64,000 nt of DNA from Coxiellaceae bacterium (lineage in GTDB: Bacteria; Pseudomonadota; Gammaproteobacteria; Comchoanobacterales; Comchoanobacteraceae): contig CACKTD010000001.1 of NCBI GenBank assembly GCA_902603055.1, positions 186,001-250,000 of the forward strand, given 5' to 3'. This document shows positions 17,728 to 27,258 of the stretch, one piece after another. Position numbers and translations under genes: made by a program. Under the pieces are notes generated by a model that saw only the letters and a program-made list of their open reading frames with translations, did not search any database and was not told the DNA's origin. Numbering within the stretch: position 1 is the first letter of the stretch; every line of letters begins with the position of its first letter.

Positions 17728-18071
17728 AGATTGGATTTAAATCATTAGAGTTAGAGACACTAATTGGTCTCCATGATTGGGAGCGTGAAAAGCCAATGAC
17801 GCTTTATTGTGATTGCGAAGTTGAATTTCCTTATCAGCATCATCGAGATGATATCGAAGATAGTGAGGATTATGAAAAGCTTTCCATCGCATTTCGAACA
17901 CTTGCTAAATCAAAGTCATATTTTTTAATGGAATCCTTACTTGAGGATTTAAAGTCTATGGTTCGAGAAAGAGTGCCCAACCTCATTAGTGCAACCATTC
18001 GTATCACCAAAAGAAACATTCTACCGCATGCCGAAAGCTCATCTGTTGAAGACACCTTTCTAATGGAATAA
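17724..18071 (+). CDS. folB: Dihydroneopterin aldolase
   Basis: Folate pathway enzyme splitting dihydroneopterin to hydroxymethyl-dihydropterin and glycolaldehyde. Family landmarks: GLHDWEREKP (active-site Glu), DYEKLS (Tyr), FLMESLLEDL (substrate-anchoring Glu) and ITKRNILPHA (catalytic Lys). 115 residues, normal for the octameric tunnelling fold. Overlaps yadH by 4 bp, and its final base is shared with the midA start region (stop 18069-18071, next ATG 18071). Confidence 0.9.
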   Translation: MKIGFKSLELETLIGLHDWEREKPMTLYCDCEVEFPYQHHRDDIEDSEDYEKLSIAFRTLAKSKSYFLMESLLEDLKSMVRERVPNLISATIRITKRNILPHAESSSVEDTFLME

Positions 18072-19093
18072 TGGTGCGTAATTACCTCCAGGAAAAATTA
18101 ATACAAGGTATTCAACGTGATGGCCCCATTCGACTTGACCATTTTATAGAGCATGTGCTTTACACCCCAAAATACGGATATTATCAACAAAATGCTCCCT
18201 CTATGCAGGGACAAGACTTCATTACAGCACCAGAGCTTGGTATGGAATTTGTTAATGCTTTAGATGACTGGTTGCGACCCACGTTACAGCGTGAACAGAT
18301 AAACAAGATTATCGAAATTGGGCCTGGTAGTGGTGCACTGGCAAAGGCGCTAGGTCACATATGGAAGGATGAGTTACAGGATTATTTCTTATTAGAAAAA
18401 AGTACCGGACTTCAGAATGCTCAAAAGAAGTTATGTCAATCGACAACTTATCAATGGATTGATCAAATCAAGTCATTTGATTCTCCGGTTTTGATTTTAG
18501 GTAATGAATATTTGGATGCATTGGCAGCGCGAAGATTTAAGATGAACAATCAACAATGCCAAGAAGCATTAATTGGATATGATCATGATTTTTATTGGCA
18601 TTATCAAAATCAATCATACTCACTAGATGGTTATGTACCATCAGAATCGGCAATGGATATCATCGATTTAAAGCCTGTCTTTCAATTACTGGATCCAATA
18701 AAGTGCGGCTTAGTGGTTTTTATTGATTATGGCTATCATTTTAGTGAGTATCAGGCATTGCCGTATAAGCAGGATAGCTTGCGAGGTTTTTATCGCAATC
18801 AGGTGATCAAGCTACCGTGGGAGCATATTGGTCAAATGGATCTGACGGTGGATGTGAACTTCAGTCGATTAGCGCATGAAGCTCATCAAGCAAACTGGGA
18901 TGTAGTGACTTATTTCAAGCAATCCAAGTTGATGATGCACTCAATTGAGAAAAGAGGGATTGAGTCAATGGATCCAAGTCATCTTAGGAAATTGATTTAT
19001 CCTGACGAAATGGGTGAGCGAGTACGGATCATGGTATTGAGCCGAAATTGTCATTTGAATGATTTAGTTAGCCTTGGTCTTGAGTGTCTATAG
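18071..19093 (+). CDS. midA: MidA/NDUFAF7-family methyltransferase
   Basis: SAM-dependent protein arginine methyltransferase family; the mitochondrial member NDUFAF7 methylates complex I NDUFS2. Visible: N-terminal GPIRLDHFIEHVLYTPKYGY, FITAPELG, SAM-binding EIGPGSGALA, GNEYLDALAARRF, and FIDYGYHFSEYQ with the DLTVDVNFSRL downstream element. Full length at 340. The 3' end overlaps the convergent dsbB by 26 bp. Confidence 0.93.
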   Translation: MVRNYLQEKLIQGIQRDGPIRLDHFIEHVLYTPKYGYYQQNAPSMQGQDFITAPELGMEFVNALDDWLRPTLQREQINKIIEIGPGSGALAKALGHIWKDELQDYFLLEKSTGLQNAQKKLCQSTTYQWIDQIKSFDSPVLILGNEYLDALAARRFKMNNQQCQEALIGYDHDFYWHYQNQSYSLDGYVPSESAMDIIDLKPVFQLLDPIKCGLVVFIDYGYHFSEYQALPYKQDSLRGFYRNQVIKLPWEHIGQMDLTVDVNFSRLAHEAHQANWDVVTYFKQSKLMMHSIEKRGIESMDPSHLRKLIYPDEMGERVRIMVLSRNCHLNDLVSLGLECL

Positions 19094-19568
19094 GTAGTCT
19101 AAACCTAATGAACGTTAATAAAATTTGTACACAATAAAATCCCACCAACCATTCTGGTATATTTAAGCCCAAAAAGGTAAAAGTCACTTGGCCACAACTT
19201 GATGGATCGTTAAGCACCATCGTGACAGTTTCCCAGACGCTAAAGGTTGATAATAGATAGAAAAGATCTGGTAAGCACTGAGCGTCTTGATGTGGCTGAT
19301 AAATTAAGGTGATATGATGAATATCTAATGATAATCCAATCAAAAGAAATAATACGATCCATATATTAAACAACCAATCAATGGATGAAAATATGATCTG
19401 CAGTAAAAACAGCACTGATAAAATTAAAATAATAATGCGCTGCACCCAACATAGGTGACATAACTCAACACCGACGTAGCATTCAATGAACCAGCTTGCG
19501 AGTAGGGTTACGATGGCTACGGAGATTTGAAGAAGTGTAATTCTTTTGCGACTAAAAATCGTTATCAT
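19068..19568 (-). CDS. dsbB: Disulfide bond formation protein DsbB
   Basis: Inner-membrane quinone reductase that reoxidises DsbA in the periplasm. Four hydrophobic helices, first periplasmic CxxC (CHLCWVQR) and second cysteine pair (AQCLPD and SSCGQ), in the expected order. 166 residues. The only ATG (19568) immediately abuts an AGGAG, too close for normal use; an ATT codon 9 bp after that AGGAG is in phase, so the true start is uncertain. Together with the thioredoxin/CcdA pair at 23.2 kb it implies active periplasmic disulfide chemistry. Confidence 0.92.
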   Translation of the reverse strand: MITIFSRKRITLLQISVAIVTLLASWFIECYVGVELCHLCWVQRIIILILSVLFLLQIIFSSIDWLFNIWIVLFLLIGLSLDIHHITLIYQPHQDAQCLPDLFYLLSTFSVWETVTMVLNDPSSCGQVTFTFLGLNIPEWLVGFYCVQILLTFIRFRLPIDTQDQG

Positions 19569-19645
19569 CTCCTATTAATTATGCCCAGAGTTATGGTAAT
19601 ATCAAGCTTTAACTACAAATTCACTTAAATAGAGAGGATTATTTC

Positions 19646-20239
19646 ATGGCAAAAAAAGAAACTGAGCCAAAGACAAATAACAATGAGCAAGTTGCGCCTG
19701 TATCAGCTGATACATTGGCACCAGGATCTGATGAAGACAAACAAATTCAGGAAATACAACACGAGTTAAAAACACTGACAGATACTAATTCTGAATTGAA
19801 AGATCAGCTTGCAAATGCTTTAGAGCTTCAAGAGCAAGCCGTTGAGAAAGAGATGAGAGTACGTGCTGATATCGATAATTATCGTAAACGCTTGGAGCGA
19901 GATATTGAGAATACTGAAAAGTATGCAAGTCAAAAGCTCATTGAGTCATTATTGCCTGTCATAGATTCAATCGAGGCTGCATTAGATACTGCAAAAGATG
20001 AAAATGCAATGAAACAAGGCCTTAATATGACATTGAAAATATTTCTTGATGTTATGAAAAGATACCATGTTCATCCGGTTGAGGCAGAAGGTAAATTATT
20101 TGACCCTAAAGTTCATGAAGCAATGACAACCATCGAGCAGAAAGATGCGAAAAGTGGCACAATTGTACAAGTAATTCAGAAAGGCTACATGTTTCATGAT
20201 CGATTATTACGGCCTGCTCGAGTAATTATTGCAAAATAA
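19646..20239 (+). CDS. grpE: Nucleotide exchange factor GrpE
   Basis: Releases ADP from DnaK. N-terminal 40 residues are polar and disordered, then a long coiled coil (about 45-100, QIQEIQHELKTLTDTNSELK), the RADIDNYRKRLERD signature, and the C-terminal beta domain (VHPVEAEGKLFDPKVHEAM; GYMFHDRLLRPARVIIAK). Preceded by an AGAGAGG ribosome site. First of the grpE-dnaK-dnaJ cluster. Confidence 0.97.
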   Translation: MAKKETEPKTNNNEQVAPVSADTLAPGSDEDKQIQEIQHELKTLTDTNSELKDQLANALELQEQAVEKEMRVRADIDNYRKRLERDIENTEKYASQKLIESLLPVIDSIEAALDTAKDENAMKQGLNMTLKIFLDVMKRYHVHPVEAEGKLFDPKVHEAMTTIEQKDAKSGTIVQVIQKGYMFHDRLLRPARVIIAK

Positions 20240-20267
20240 TTTGGATTTTTTAGAAATAGCCCCACAT
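20240..20267 (+). promoter_or_regulatory. Candidate heat-shock (sigma32) promoter for dnaK
   Basis: TTTGGAT at 20240-20246 and CCCCACAT at 20260-20267, separated by 13 bp, compared with the sigma32 consensus CTTGAAA-N13/14-CCCCATNT. The -10 is a good match, the -35 four of seven. It ends 36 bp before the dnaK start, just after the grpE stop, so dnaK could be induced independently of grpE. Confidence 0.4.
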
Positions 20268-20303
20268 ATATCAATATAAAGAATTGTTTTTGGAGATCAT
20301 AAA

Positions 20304-22232
20304 ATGTCACAAATAATAGGTATCGATTTAGGAACGACCAATTCATGCTGTGCTGTCATGGAAAAGAACGGAAAAGTAAAAGTCATTGATAGTCGTCAGG
20401 GTAATCCAACCACACCTTCGTGGGTTGCGGTTAATCAGGAAAATAACGAAGTGCTCGTTGGCGATGATGCAAAACGTCAAGCAACACAAAACCCACAAAA
20501 TACAATCTATGAGGTTAAACGACTCATTGGATCTAGCTATGAAAAAGGCTTTGAAAAAGACTTAAGTTATAAGATCACGAAAGCCAAAAATGGTGATTGT
20601 GCTATTGAAGTTAGTGTAGATGGAAAAAAAGAGCAATGGTCTCCAGAGAAAGTGTCCTCTATCGTTTTACAACGTATGAAGCAAACTGCTGAAGACTATC
20701 TTGGGCAGCCTGTAACAGAAGCTGTAATCACTGTTCCAGCGTATTTTAATGATGCACAAAGACAGGCTACTAAAGATGCAGGTGCAATTGCTGGCCTTAA
20801 AGTTCGTCGAATCATTAACGAACCAACAGCAGCTTCACTTGCGTTTGGTTTAGATAAAGTTGCAGGTGATCGTAAGGTCATTGTGTATGACTTGGGTGGT
20901 GGTACTTTTGATGTCTCAGTGATTGATATTGCGAATGTAGATGGTGATCACCAATTTGAAGTACTTGCAACTTCTGGTGATACTCATTTAGGTGGAGCTA
21001 ATTTTGATGAGCAATTACTAGAGTATTTAGCGGATACATTTAAAAAAGAAAACAAAATTGATTTAACAAAGGATCCAATTCCTTTACAGCGTCTAAAAGA
21101 AGCTGCTGAGAAAGCGAAGATTGAACTTTCGAGCGTTATGCAAACAGAAGTCAATTTGCCTTTTATTACAGCAGATGCATCTGGACCAAAGCACTTAGTT
21201 ATTAAATTGACTCGTGCTAAATTAGAAGACCTGGTCAAGCCTCTAGTGAAACAAACGCTTGAACCATGTAAGAAAGCACTTAAAGATGCAAAGCTTAAAG
21301 TGACAGACATTGATGATGTGATTCTTGTCGGTGGTCAAACTAGAATGCCTCTGGTTCAAGAAATGATTAAAGACCTATTTAAGAAAGAGCCGCGTAAAGA
21401 CGTAAACCCTGATCAAGCTGTGGCCATGGGTGCAGCAGTTCAGGCGGCTGTGTTAAGTGGTGATGTTAAAGATGTATTGCTATTGGATGTGACTCCTCTA
21501 TCACTAGGTATTGAGACAGAAGGTGGTGTGATGACTAAACTGATTGATCGTAATACAACCATTCCTAGCAAAAAGTCTCAAGTGTTTTCAACTGCTGCTG
21601 ATAACCAAACAGAGGTGACCATTCATGTGATACAAGGTGAGCGTGATATGGCATCTGCCAACAAATCCCTAGGTCGATTCAATCTAAGTAATATTCCACC
21701 AGCTCCACGAGGCATGCCACAAATTGAAGTAACATTTAATATTGATGCGAATGGTATCTTGAATGTCAGTGCAGCTGATAAGGCCACTGGTAAGGAACAA
21801 TCAATTGTTATTAAAGCTTCAGGTGGTCTTTCTGAAGAAGAAGTTGAGAAAATGAAGAAAGATGCCGAGAAGTTCGCGGATGAAGATAAAGCCTTCAAAT
21901 CAAAAGTAGAAGCCAAAAATCAGGCAGAATCACTTATTCTAGGTACTCAAAAAGCAATGAAAGAGTTAGGTGAGGACAAGATTGAAGCTGATGAGAAAAC
22001 AGCAATTGATCAGGCAATCACTGATCTTGAGGCCGCAATAAAGGAAGATGATGTTGAGCAAATAAAAGCTAAAACTGAAGCACTTTCTACTGCCAGTGCT
22101 AAGATGAGCGAGCGTTTGTATGCGAGTAAGTCAAGTGAGGGTGGTGCTGAGCAAGCAGAAGCTCCAACTGACTCAGGCAACGATGATGTTGTTGATGCTG
22201 ACTTTGAAGAAGTCGACGACGATAAAAAGTAA
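20304..22232 (+). CDS. dnaK: Chaperone DnaK (Hsp70)
   Basis: 642-residue Hsp70. ATPase signatures [24 protein letters not shown] and [14 protein letters not shown]; linker [15 protein letters not shown]; substrate-binding domain; helical lid; and the acidic tail ending [12 protein letters not shown], which in E. coli-type DnaK contributes to client capture. Ribosome site GGAG about 8 bp before ATG 20304. Followed after 11 bp by dnaJ. Confidence 0.98.
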   Translation: MSQIIGIDLGTTNSCCAVMEKNGKVKVIDSRQGNPTTPSWVAVNQENNEVLVGDDAKRQATQNPQNTIYEVKRLIGSSYEKGFEKDLSYKITKAKNGDCAIEVSVDGKKEQWSPEKVSSIVLQRMKQTAEDYLGQPVTEAVITVPAYFNDAQRQATKDAGAIAGLKVRRIINEPTAASLAFGLDKVAGDRKVIVYDLGGGTFDVSVIDIANVDGDHQFEVLATSGDTHLGGANFDEQLLEYLADTFKKENKIDLTKDPIPLQRLKEAAEKAKIELSSVMQTEVNLPFITADASGPKHLVIKLTRAKLEDLVKPLVKQTLEPCKKALKDAKLKVTDIDDVILVGGQTRMPLVQEMIKDLFKKEPRKDVNPDQAVAMGAAVQAAVLSGDVKDVLLLDVTPLSLGIETEGGVMTKLIDRNTTIPSKKSQVFSTAADNQTEVTIHVIQGERDMASANKSLGRFNLSNIPPAPRGMPQIEVTFNIDANGILNVSAADKATGKEQSIVIKASGGLSEEEVEKMKKDAEKFADEDKAFKSKVEAKNQAESLILGTQKAMKELGEDKIEADEKTAIDQAITDLEAAIKEDDVEQIKAKTEALSTASAKMSERLYASKSSEGGAEQAEAPTDSGNDDVVDADFEEVDDDKK

Positions 22233-22243
22233 GGTATTTTAAG

Positions 22244-23230
22244 ATGGCTGATTTGTATGATGTACTGGGTGTAAGTCGCAATGCGACTCAAAGTGAACTC
22301 AAATCAGCTTATCGTAAATTAGCTAACAAGTATCACCCAGATAAGCCTTCAGGGGACGCCGAGAAATTCAAAGAAGTCAGTGAAGCATATCAAGTTTTAT
22401 CTGATGATCAAAAAAGAGCTCAGTATGATCGTTTTGGATCTGTTGACCCGCAAGCAGGGGGTATGGATATCAACGATATGTTCGGTGGAATATTTGATGA
22501 GTTTTTTGGAGGAGGAGGCTCTTCTAGACAATCATCAAGAGCACTGGATATTCAGTATCAAGCCACTATTTCTTTAGAAGAAGCTGTCTTTGGTAAAGAA
22601 GTTACGATAGATATTCCTGCAACTAAAACATGTCCAAAATGTAATGGTATGGGTACTATACAAGTATCACATGGATTCATTGCAATGCAGCAAACATGCC
22701 CAACTTGCAGAGGAACAGGTCGTGTTGAGGACCGTAGCAGTAGTGGTCGTAAGATCAATGTAAAAATACCCCAAGGTATTGATAATGGTGATCAAATTCG
22801 AGTTCCTGGTGGTGGTTATTCCAGTGGTTCCCAAAAAGGTGATTTATATGTACAAGTCGCTATCAAACAACATCCACTATTTCAAAGAGATCGTGGACAT
22901 TTATTGTGTCAGGTGCCTGTCGATTTTGTAACTGCTGCTTTAGGTGGTGAGATTGAAGTCCCAACATTAACAGGTAAAGTTCGAGTTAAAGTTCCTGCAG
23001 GTACTCAGACAAATGCACAATTACGTTTACGTGGAAGAGGAATGCCTTCAGTTAAAAAAGGTGGCATCATGGGCGATCTCATTTGTTCTGTCGTCATTGA
23101 AACTCCTGTCAGTCTTAATCAAAAACAAAAGACGATATTGAATGAGTTTGCTCAATCATTAGAGGAAAATCAGTGTCCTAAAAAAAATAAGTGGTTTTCA
23201 TCCATAAAATCTTTTTTTAGGATGGATTAA
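22244..23230 (+). CDS. dnaJ: Co-chaperone DnaJ lacking zinc centre I
   Basis: Stimulates DnaK ATPase and delivers clients. J-domain with HPD at 31-33, short Gly/Phe region (75-93), C-terminal beta domains ([22 protein letters not shown]) and helical end. The usual four CxxCxGxG motifs are reduced to two: Cys130/133 (CPKCNGMG) and Cys152/155 (CPTCRGTG). The intervening [10 protein letters not shown] matches the spacer between motifs 2 and 3 of E. coli DnaJ, so motifs 1 and 4, which together form zinc centre I, are the ones missing. This explains the short length (328 against 376). Position after dnaK supports it being the main DnaJ. Confidence 0.95.
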   Translation: MADLYDVLGVSRNATQSELKSAYRKLANKYHPDKPSGDAEKFKEVSEAYQVLSDDQKRAQYDRFGSVDPQAGGMDINDMFGGIFDEFFGGGGSSRQSSRALDIQYQATISLEEAVFGKEVTIDIPATKTCPKCNGMGTIQVSHGFIAMQQTCPTCRGTGRVEDRSSSGRKINVKIPQGIDNGDQIRVPGGGYSSGSQKGDLYVQVAIKQHPLFQRDRGHLLCQVPVDFVTAALGGEIEVPTLTGKVRVKVPAGTQTNAQLRLRGRGMPSVKKGGIMGDLICSVVIETPVSLNQKQKTILNEFAQSLEENQCPKKNKWFSSIKSFFRMD

Positions 23231-23247
23231 TCAGGTATAATCATTAC

Positions 23248-23679
23248 ATGATTCTTTTAAGATACATTGCAATATTAAGTGCTTTTATCCTTTCATCCCA
23301 TGCAAAGATCCAACCATTTACGTTTGATAAAATGGATAAAGCTTTTGAGCAAGATCAGCGTGTTATATTAAATGTTTATGCTCCTTGGTGTGGGCACTGC
23401 TTTGCACAACATGGTGTTATAAAAGATATTCAAGATGAGTACCCATATGAAGATATGTTGTTTTTAGAAATTCCATATAGTGGTGCCGAAGATATTAAAA
23501 GTGAATTGAATGAAAAATATATTAATGCTTACAACAAAAAGAATCCAAAAAAACAATGCCATTTAGATTCACGTTCAACAATTGTAGTCATGGAGCAAAA
23601 ACAAGTGGTTGCCTGTAATGCCTTTTTAACCTCTTATACAAGTATTACTCAATTAATAAAGACACCGCTTAAAAAATGA
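23248..23679 (+). CDS. Exported thioredoxin-like protein
   Basis: 143 residues with an N-terminal signal/anchor (LLRYIAILSAFILSSHA) and the redox motif APWCGHC (Cys48, Cys51) in the usual NVYAPWCGHCFAQH setting, so a periplasmic thioredoxin fold. A third and fourth Cys occur later (KQCHLD; VACNAF). It overlaps the CcdA-like gene by 4 bp (ATGA, 23676-23679); the pair would move electrons from the cytosol to this protein. Confidence 0.87.
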   Translation: MILLRYIAILSAFILSSHAKIQPFTFDKMDKAFEQDQRVILNVYAPWCGHCFAQHGVIKDIQDEYPYEDMLFLEIPYSGAEDIKSELNEKYINAYNKKNPKKQCHLDSRSTIVVMEQKQVVACNAFLTSYTSITQLIKTPLKK

Positions 23680-24377
23680 TTACGTATATCACTTTATTCG
23701 TTGCAGGAGTATTGATAACGTTTTCTCCCTGTATTTTACCTGCATTACCTTTGATAGGGGCAGCATCTATTCAACGTCACCGTTTAGGCCCTGTAATGAT
23801 GGCATTTGGCTTAATGATTGGTTTTATTCTAATGGGAGTAGGTTTAAAAACTCTTGCATTAGTATTCCATTTTTCAGTGGATCTATGGCGCCAAATTGCA
23901 GCGCTTCTATTAATTACTTTAGGTATATTAGCGATAGTCTCAAAATATTCTTTATGGACCCAGCAATTATTTATGCCTCTTGTAGGTTTTGCACAGCGTC
24001 GTAGCCAAAATTTAGAAAGTTATGGATTAATGGGCCAGTGTATGATTGGTATGTTGCTAGGAATAATATGGAGTCCATGTGTTGGACCTGCTTTAGGTGG
24101 TGTAATGTTATTAATTCTAAATGGTACGAATTACATTCAGGCAACCAGTATGTTGTTTGCATTTAGCTTTGGAACAGCATTTTCATTGACATTAATTGCT
24201 TATTTATTTAGACAGGGTATACCTGTCAATCTCCATTTAAATTGGATACCAATCATTTTTGGTGGCTTTTTAATAGTGGCTGGATTGTTAGTCATATCAG
24301 GTTTAGATTTAACGTTACAAAGCTATTTTTTACAACAATTACCAAAGTGGTGGTTATCAATAATTACTCGCTATTAA
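23676..24377 (+). CDS. CcdA/DsbD-beta-type transmembrane electron carrier
   Basis: Six-helix inner-membrane protein of the CcdA family that passes reducing equivalents from cytosolic thioredoxin to periplasmic proteins. The two redox cysteines are in FSPCILPALP (Cys19) and WSPCVGPALGG (Cys135), the exact family motifs. 233 residues is standard. Translationally coupled to the thioredoxin-like gene, its likely acceptor. Targets could include cytochrome c maturation or isomerisation of Cys-rich exported proteins. Confidence 0.9.
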   Translation: MITYITLFVAGVLITFSPCILPALPLIGAASIQRHRLGPVMMAFGLMIGFILMGVGLKTLALVFHFSVDLWRQIAALLLITLGILAIVSKYSLWTQQLFMPLVGFAQRRSQNLESYGLMGQCMIGMLLGIIWSPCVGPALGGVMLLILNGTNYIQATSMLFAFSFGTAFSLTLIAYLFRQGIPVNLHLNWIPIIFGGFLIVAGLLVISGLDLTLQSYFLQQLPKWWLSIITRY

Positions 24378-24434
24378 TAGTATAAGTATTCTTTAAATGG
24401 AGAATCGGGTCAGAAGATCTAAAACCACATAGAT

Positions 24435-25628
24435 TTAAAAGTTATATTCCAAATCTACACGATAAGTATCGGTACTGGTGCTTTGATAACCTAAACCTGC
24501 GGCATTATTTAAATTGATTAAAGAGCCTGGGAAATAAGCTTCAGATCTTAGATTTATATGACTTGTAATTGGGTAGGAGTGATTGATTGTGATTGCGGTG
24601 GTGTGTCTATCCGTGACCCCATTTTCAAATTGGAACTGCCAGCCACCATAGCGCATACCAATGGAGCAAGAAATATCTTGAAAGCGCCCAGTATCACCAG
24701 AAAAAGAGTCAGGATCACTGTATAGATTACCATCTGCACCTAGGTATTGTTTGCCAGTAGCATAACCCTCAGTTGATTGTTTTCGAGTAAGGTAATTTAA
24801 GGTTCCAAAGATTTCATATGGATTTACAGAAGGCGATTTTAAGACAACGGATGCACCAAAATATTGTGGTCGTACACCACTAGAATTATAAGCATAAGAT
24901 TGAGGAGAGTAGCCATCATTATTAAAAGTATTATCCGCATCTTCACTTATGTAGTTAGTTGCTAAGCCTAATCGAAATACCTCATTTTCATATTTTAAGC
25001 CAAATGCAGTACTGTAAATAGAAATATTGTTACCAACGCCACCACTTAGAAGGTCATTAAGGGATCCTGTCATTTGAACATTAAATCCAAATTGGAAGTT
25101 TTTCCAATCATATGTTGTTAAAAAAGTTCTTGGGGTTAGATCATTTGCTGTAAATGCTGTCATCCCAGATACTCCATAACCTATATCATTTACAATGCCA
25201 ACATACTGATAGGGTATCGAGTAAACTGTTCCAATTTTGGTGTCAAAATTACCATTACGATAGCCTATATAATATAAATAATAGGGAGAGAATAAAGGGC
25301 TATTTGAGTTAGTGCTGTTGTATAGTGTATCTGATAAAATAGTTCCTTCAGCTGGATCAATTGCAATATCATAGACACCATAAACTATTTGGTTGGGGGC
25401 TATTTTTTGTTTAGCAAGTATTAGAAGGTCACTCATATCAGATACAACTGTAAAGCCTTCTTTATTATGTGATCCACTTGATTGGGGTGGTTCTAAGGCA
25501 TATTGTATACCAATACGTACATTACCTGAAAACTCTAAAACACTACTACTGTTATCTAAGTATGGCCTAGATTGGGAAAAGGCCGAAGTGGACAACAAGG
25601 TCAGGCCTAATACAAGAAATTTTCTCAA
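24435..25628 (-). CDS. Porin-like outer-membrane protein (diverged copy)
   Basis: 397 residues, signal peptide 1-19 (FLVLGLTLLSTSAFSQ), many amphipathic strands and a terminal YRVDLEYNF typical of barrel insertion. Start is TTG 25628 with GGAG about 6 bp upstream. It aligns along its length with the two proteins to its right (GNVRIGIQYALEPP; KEGFTVVSDMSDL; GTVYSIPYQYVG; YGWQFQFENGV) but is clearly older in divergence. Third member of a minus-strand porin array. Confidence 0.85.
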   Translation of the reverse strand: MRKFLVLGLTLLSTSAFSQSRPYLDNSSSVLEFSGNVRIGIQYALEPPQSSGSHNKEGFTVVSDMSDLLILAKQKIAPNQIVYGVYDIAIDPAEGTILSDTLYNSTNSNSPLFSPYYLYYIGYRNGNFDTKIGTVYSIPYQYVGIVNDIGYGVSGMTAFTANDLTPRTFLTTYDWKNFQFGFNVQMTGSLNDLLSGGVGNNISIYSTAFGLKYENEVFRLGLATNYISEDADNTFNNDGYSPQSYAYNSSGVRPQYFGASVVLKSPSVNPYEIFGTLNYLTRKQSTEGYATGKQYLGADGNLYSDPDSFSGDTGRFQDISCSIGMRYGGWQFQFENGVTDRHTTAITINHSYPITSHINLRSEAYFPGSLINLNNAAGLGYQSTSTDTYRVDLEYNF

Positions 25629-25720
25629 AGTTGCTCCGATATCCTATTTCAATTAAAAAATATATAACCATAGTAAACAACAATGATACAAAAATCCATG
25701 TAAACATGGTTTTAGATAAT

Positions 25721-25748
25721 AAAAAAAGCCAGGTTTCCCTGGCTTTTT
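25721..25748 (-). terminator. Rho-independent terminator of porin copy at 25768
   Basis: Hairpin GCCAGG-TTTC-CCTGGC extended by A/T pairs to an 11-bp stem, with seven A on the plus strand giving the U-tract on the minus-strand RNA. Lies 20 bp after the stop codon. Essentially identical to the terminator at 27212. Confidence 0.9.
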
Positions 25749-25767
25749 AAAGTACTACAAATGTGTG

Positions 25768-27033
25768 TTAGAAGCTATATTCTAAATCAACTCTGTATGT
25801 ATCAGTGTTATTGAATTGCATTAAAGCTCCAGCTGCGAATGCACGGTCAACAAGACTACTTGGGTAGTATGCTTCAGCTCGTAGGTTGACGTTTTTCGCA
25901 AGTGGGTATTTATAGTTAACAGTGACTGCATCAGCATGCTTGTTTAACATTCCACTTTCGTATTGGAACTGCCACCCATAAGATCTAAAACCTATAGAAT
26001 AACTCGATCTACTGAAAGCTGACTGATCAATATTTGGTGGAATTAATGTTTGGTCACTGTACATAGAACCATCAGCAGCAATTCTTTGGTCAGTTAGACC
26101 TTCACCAGTTGCCTGAGTACCATTAGTTGCGTTAGCAGGGGTCGTACCAAGATTAACATCAACTGTAGTTAAATCACCTAAATCACCTGGACGATCTAGG
26201 AAGTTATATGTTCCGAATATTTCTGCACGAGGTATGTTCTTGATGTTAACCTTAACTGATCCACCAACACCAAAATAACCTGGTCTTACACCCATAGTAT
26301 TAAACGTATTAGATTGTGCTGTGTAACCATCACCAATTTGAGATGTTGCATCATTTGAGATCATGTTATAAGCAATACCTATGCTAGCCATGTCATTAGC
26401 ATACTTAAGACCTAATGCACCACTGTACATGGAAATGTTGTTACCAACACCGAGTGCAAGGTTATCTGCACTTGTACCGGTTAGCTGTAAATTAAGACCT
26501 GCTTGGAAGTTCTTATACGTATAAGTACTTACAAGCGCACGTGGGATTCGGTGATTAGCAGGATAAGAAGCCCCATTTGTTGTAATAATACCACCTGAAC
26601 CAAATCCGATATCACTGTATTTACCTACATATCTATAAGGAATAGATTCTACAGTACCCATTTGTGTGTCAAATGCACCGCTTTTGAATCCTAAAAAGAA
26701 TAGATAGGTTGGTTCAGCACTAAACACGTTGTTAGTTTGAATCTCACCGGATGCAGGATTAAAACCTTGATCATACATCATATATACTACATTACCTTTA
26801 CCAAGATGGGCATGCGATTTAAAGAACAAATCACTTTTGTCTTGTACGATCGTAAACCCCTCTTTATTATCATTTTCAGTGCCATTTTTTGGTTCTAACG
26901 CGTATTGAGCACCAACACGGATATTACCTCCAAAAGACATTCTGTTATGGCCGTCAACTTTCCAAGCTAGAGCTGGAGTTGCAGCAACGGCAGCTGATAA
27001 CAGCAATGCCGAGTTCAAAAAATTTTTTTTCAC
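25768..27033 (-). CDS. Porin-like outer-membrane protein
   Basis: 421 residues from GTG 27033, which has GGAG at correct distance; the TTG at 27045 would place four residues before the obvious signal peptide (NFLNSALLLSAAVAATPALA). Mature protein is rich in alternating strands and ends in YRVDLEYSF. Family resembles gram-negative diffusion porins. Near-identical to the gene at 27259 through the first about 150 residues and the last about 60, with loops differing (region around residues 285-325). Own promoter candidate at 27081 and own terminator, so independently expressed. Confidence 0.9.
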   Translation of the reverse strand: MKKNFLNSALLLSAAVAATPALAWKVDGHNRMSFGGNIRVGAQYALEPKNGTENDNKEGFTIVQDKSDLFFKSHAHLGKGNVVYMMYDQGFNPASGEIQTNNVFSAEPTYLFFLGFKSGAFDTQMGTVESIPYRYVGKYSDIGFGSGGIITTNGASYPANHRIPRALVSTYTYKNFQAGLNLQLTGTSADNLALGVGNNISMYSGALGLKYANDMASIGIAYNMISNDATSQIGDGYTAQSNTFNTMGVRPGYFGVGGSVKVNIKNIPRAEIFGTYNFLDRPGDLGDLTTVDVNLGTTPANATNGTQATGEGLTDQRIAADGSMYSDQTLIPPNIDQSAFSRSSYSIGFRSYGWQFQYESGMLNKHADAVTVNYKYPLAKNVNLRAEAYYPSSLVDRAFAAGALMQFNNTDTYRVDLEYSF

Positions 27034-27080
27034 AATAAGCTCCAATTAAATATTTAATCTAAATTAAAAATACTCTTTTA

Positions 27081-27109
27081 ATAGTAAATAACTATGGTAT
27101 TAAATTCAA
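27081..27109 (-). promoter_or_regulatory. Candidate promoter of porin at 25768
   Basis: On the minus strand TTGAAT (27109-27104) and TACTAT (27086-27081) with 17 bp between, about 48 bp before the GTG start. Each box matches consensus in four of six positions; weaker than the promoter of the second copy. Confidence 0.35.
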
Positions 27110-27211
27110 TTAAAATATCTTTTATTCAGATGGGAGAGTGTGTTTCGTAATGGTTTTTATAAAAGAAGTTCATTAGTTAATATGTTCTTTTTACCTAAAA
27201 ATTTGACAATA

Positions 27212-27239
27212 AAAAAAGCCAGGTTTCCCTGGCTTTTTT
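27212..27239 (-). terminator. Rho-independent terminator of porin copy at 27259
   Basis: Same GCCAGG-TTTC-CCTGGC hairpin with flanking A/T tracts as at 25721, 20 bp after the stop codon. The conservation shows it was duplicated with the gene. Confidence 0.9.
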
Positions 27240-27258
27240 ATGATTAATACAAAACGTA

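Noticed and set aside
20696-22291. Several antisense ORFs across dnaK
   Set aside because: Shadows of a highly constrained coding gene; no ribosome sites.
25695-25709. CCATG-TAAA-CATGG hairpin with flanking A/T runs
   Set aside because: Could be a second terminator or operator of the diverged porin, but the stem is only five pairs with a mismatch next to it.
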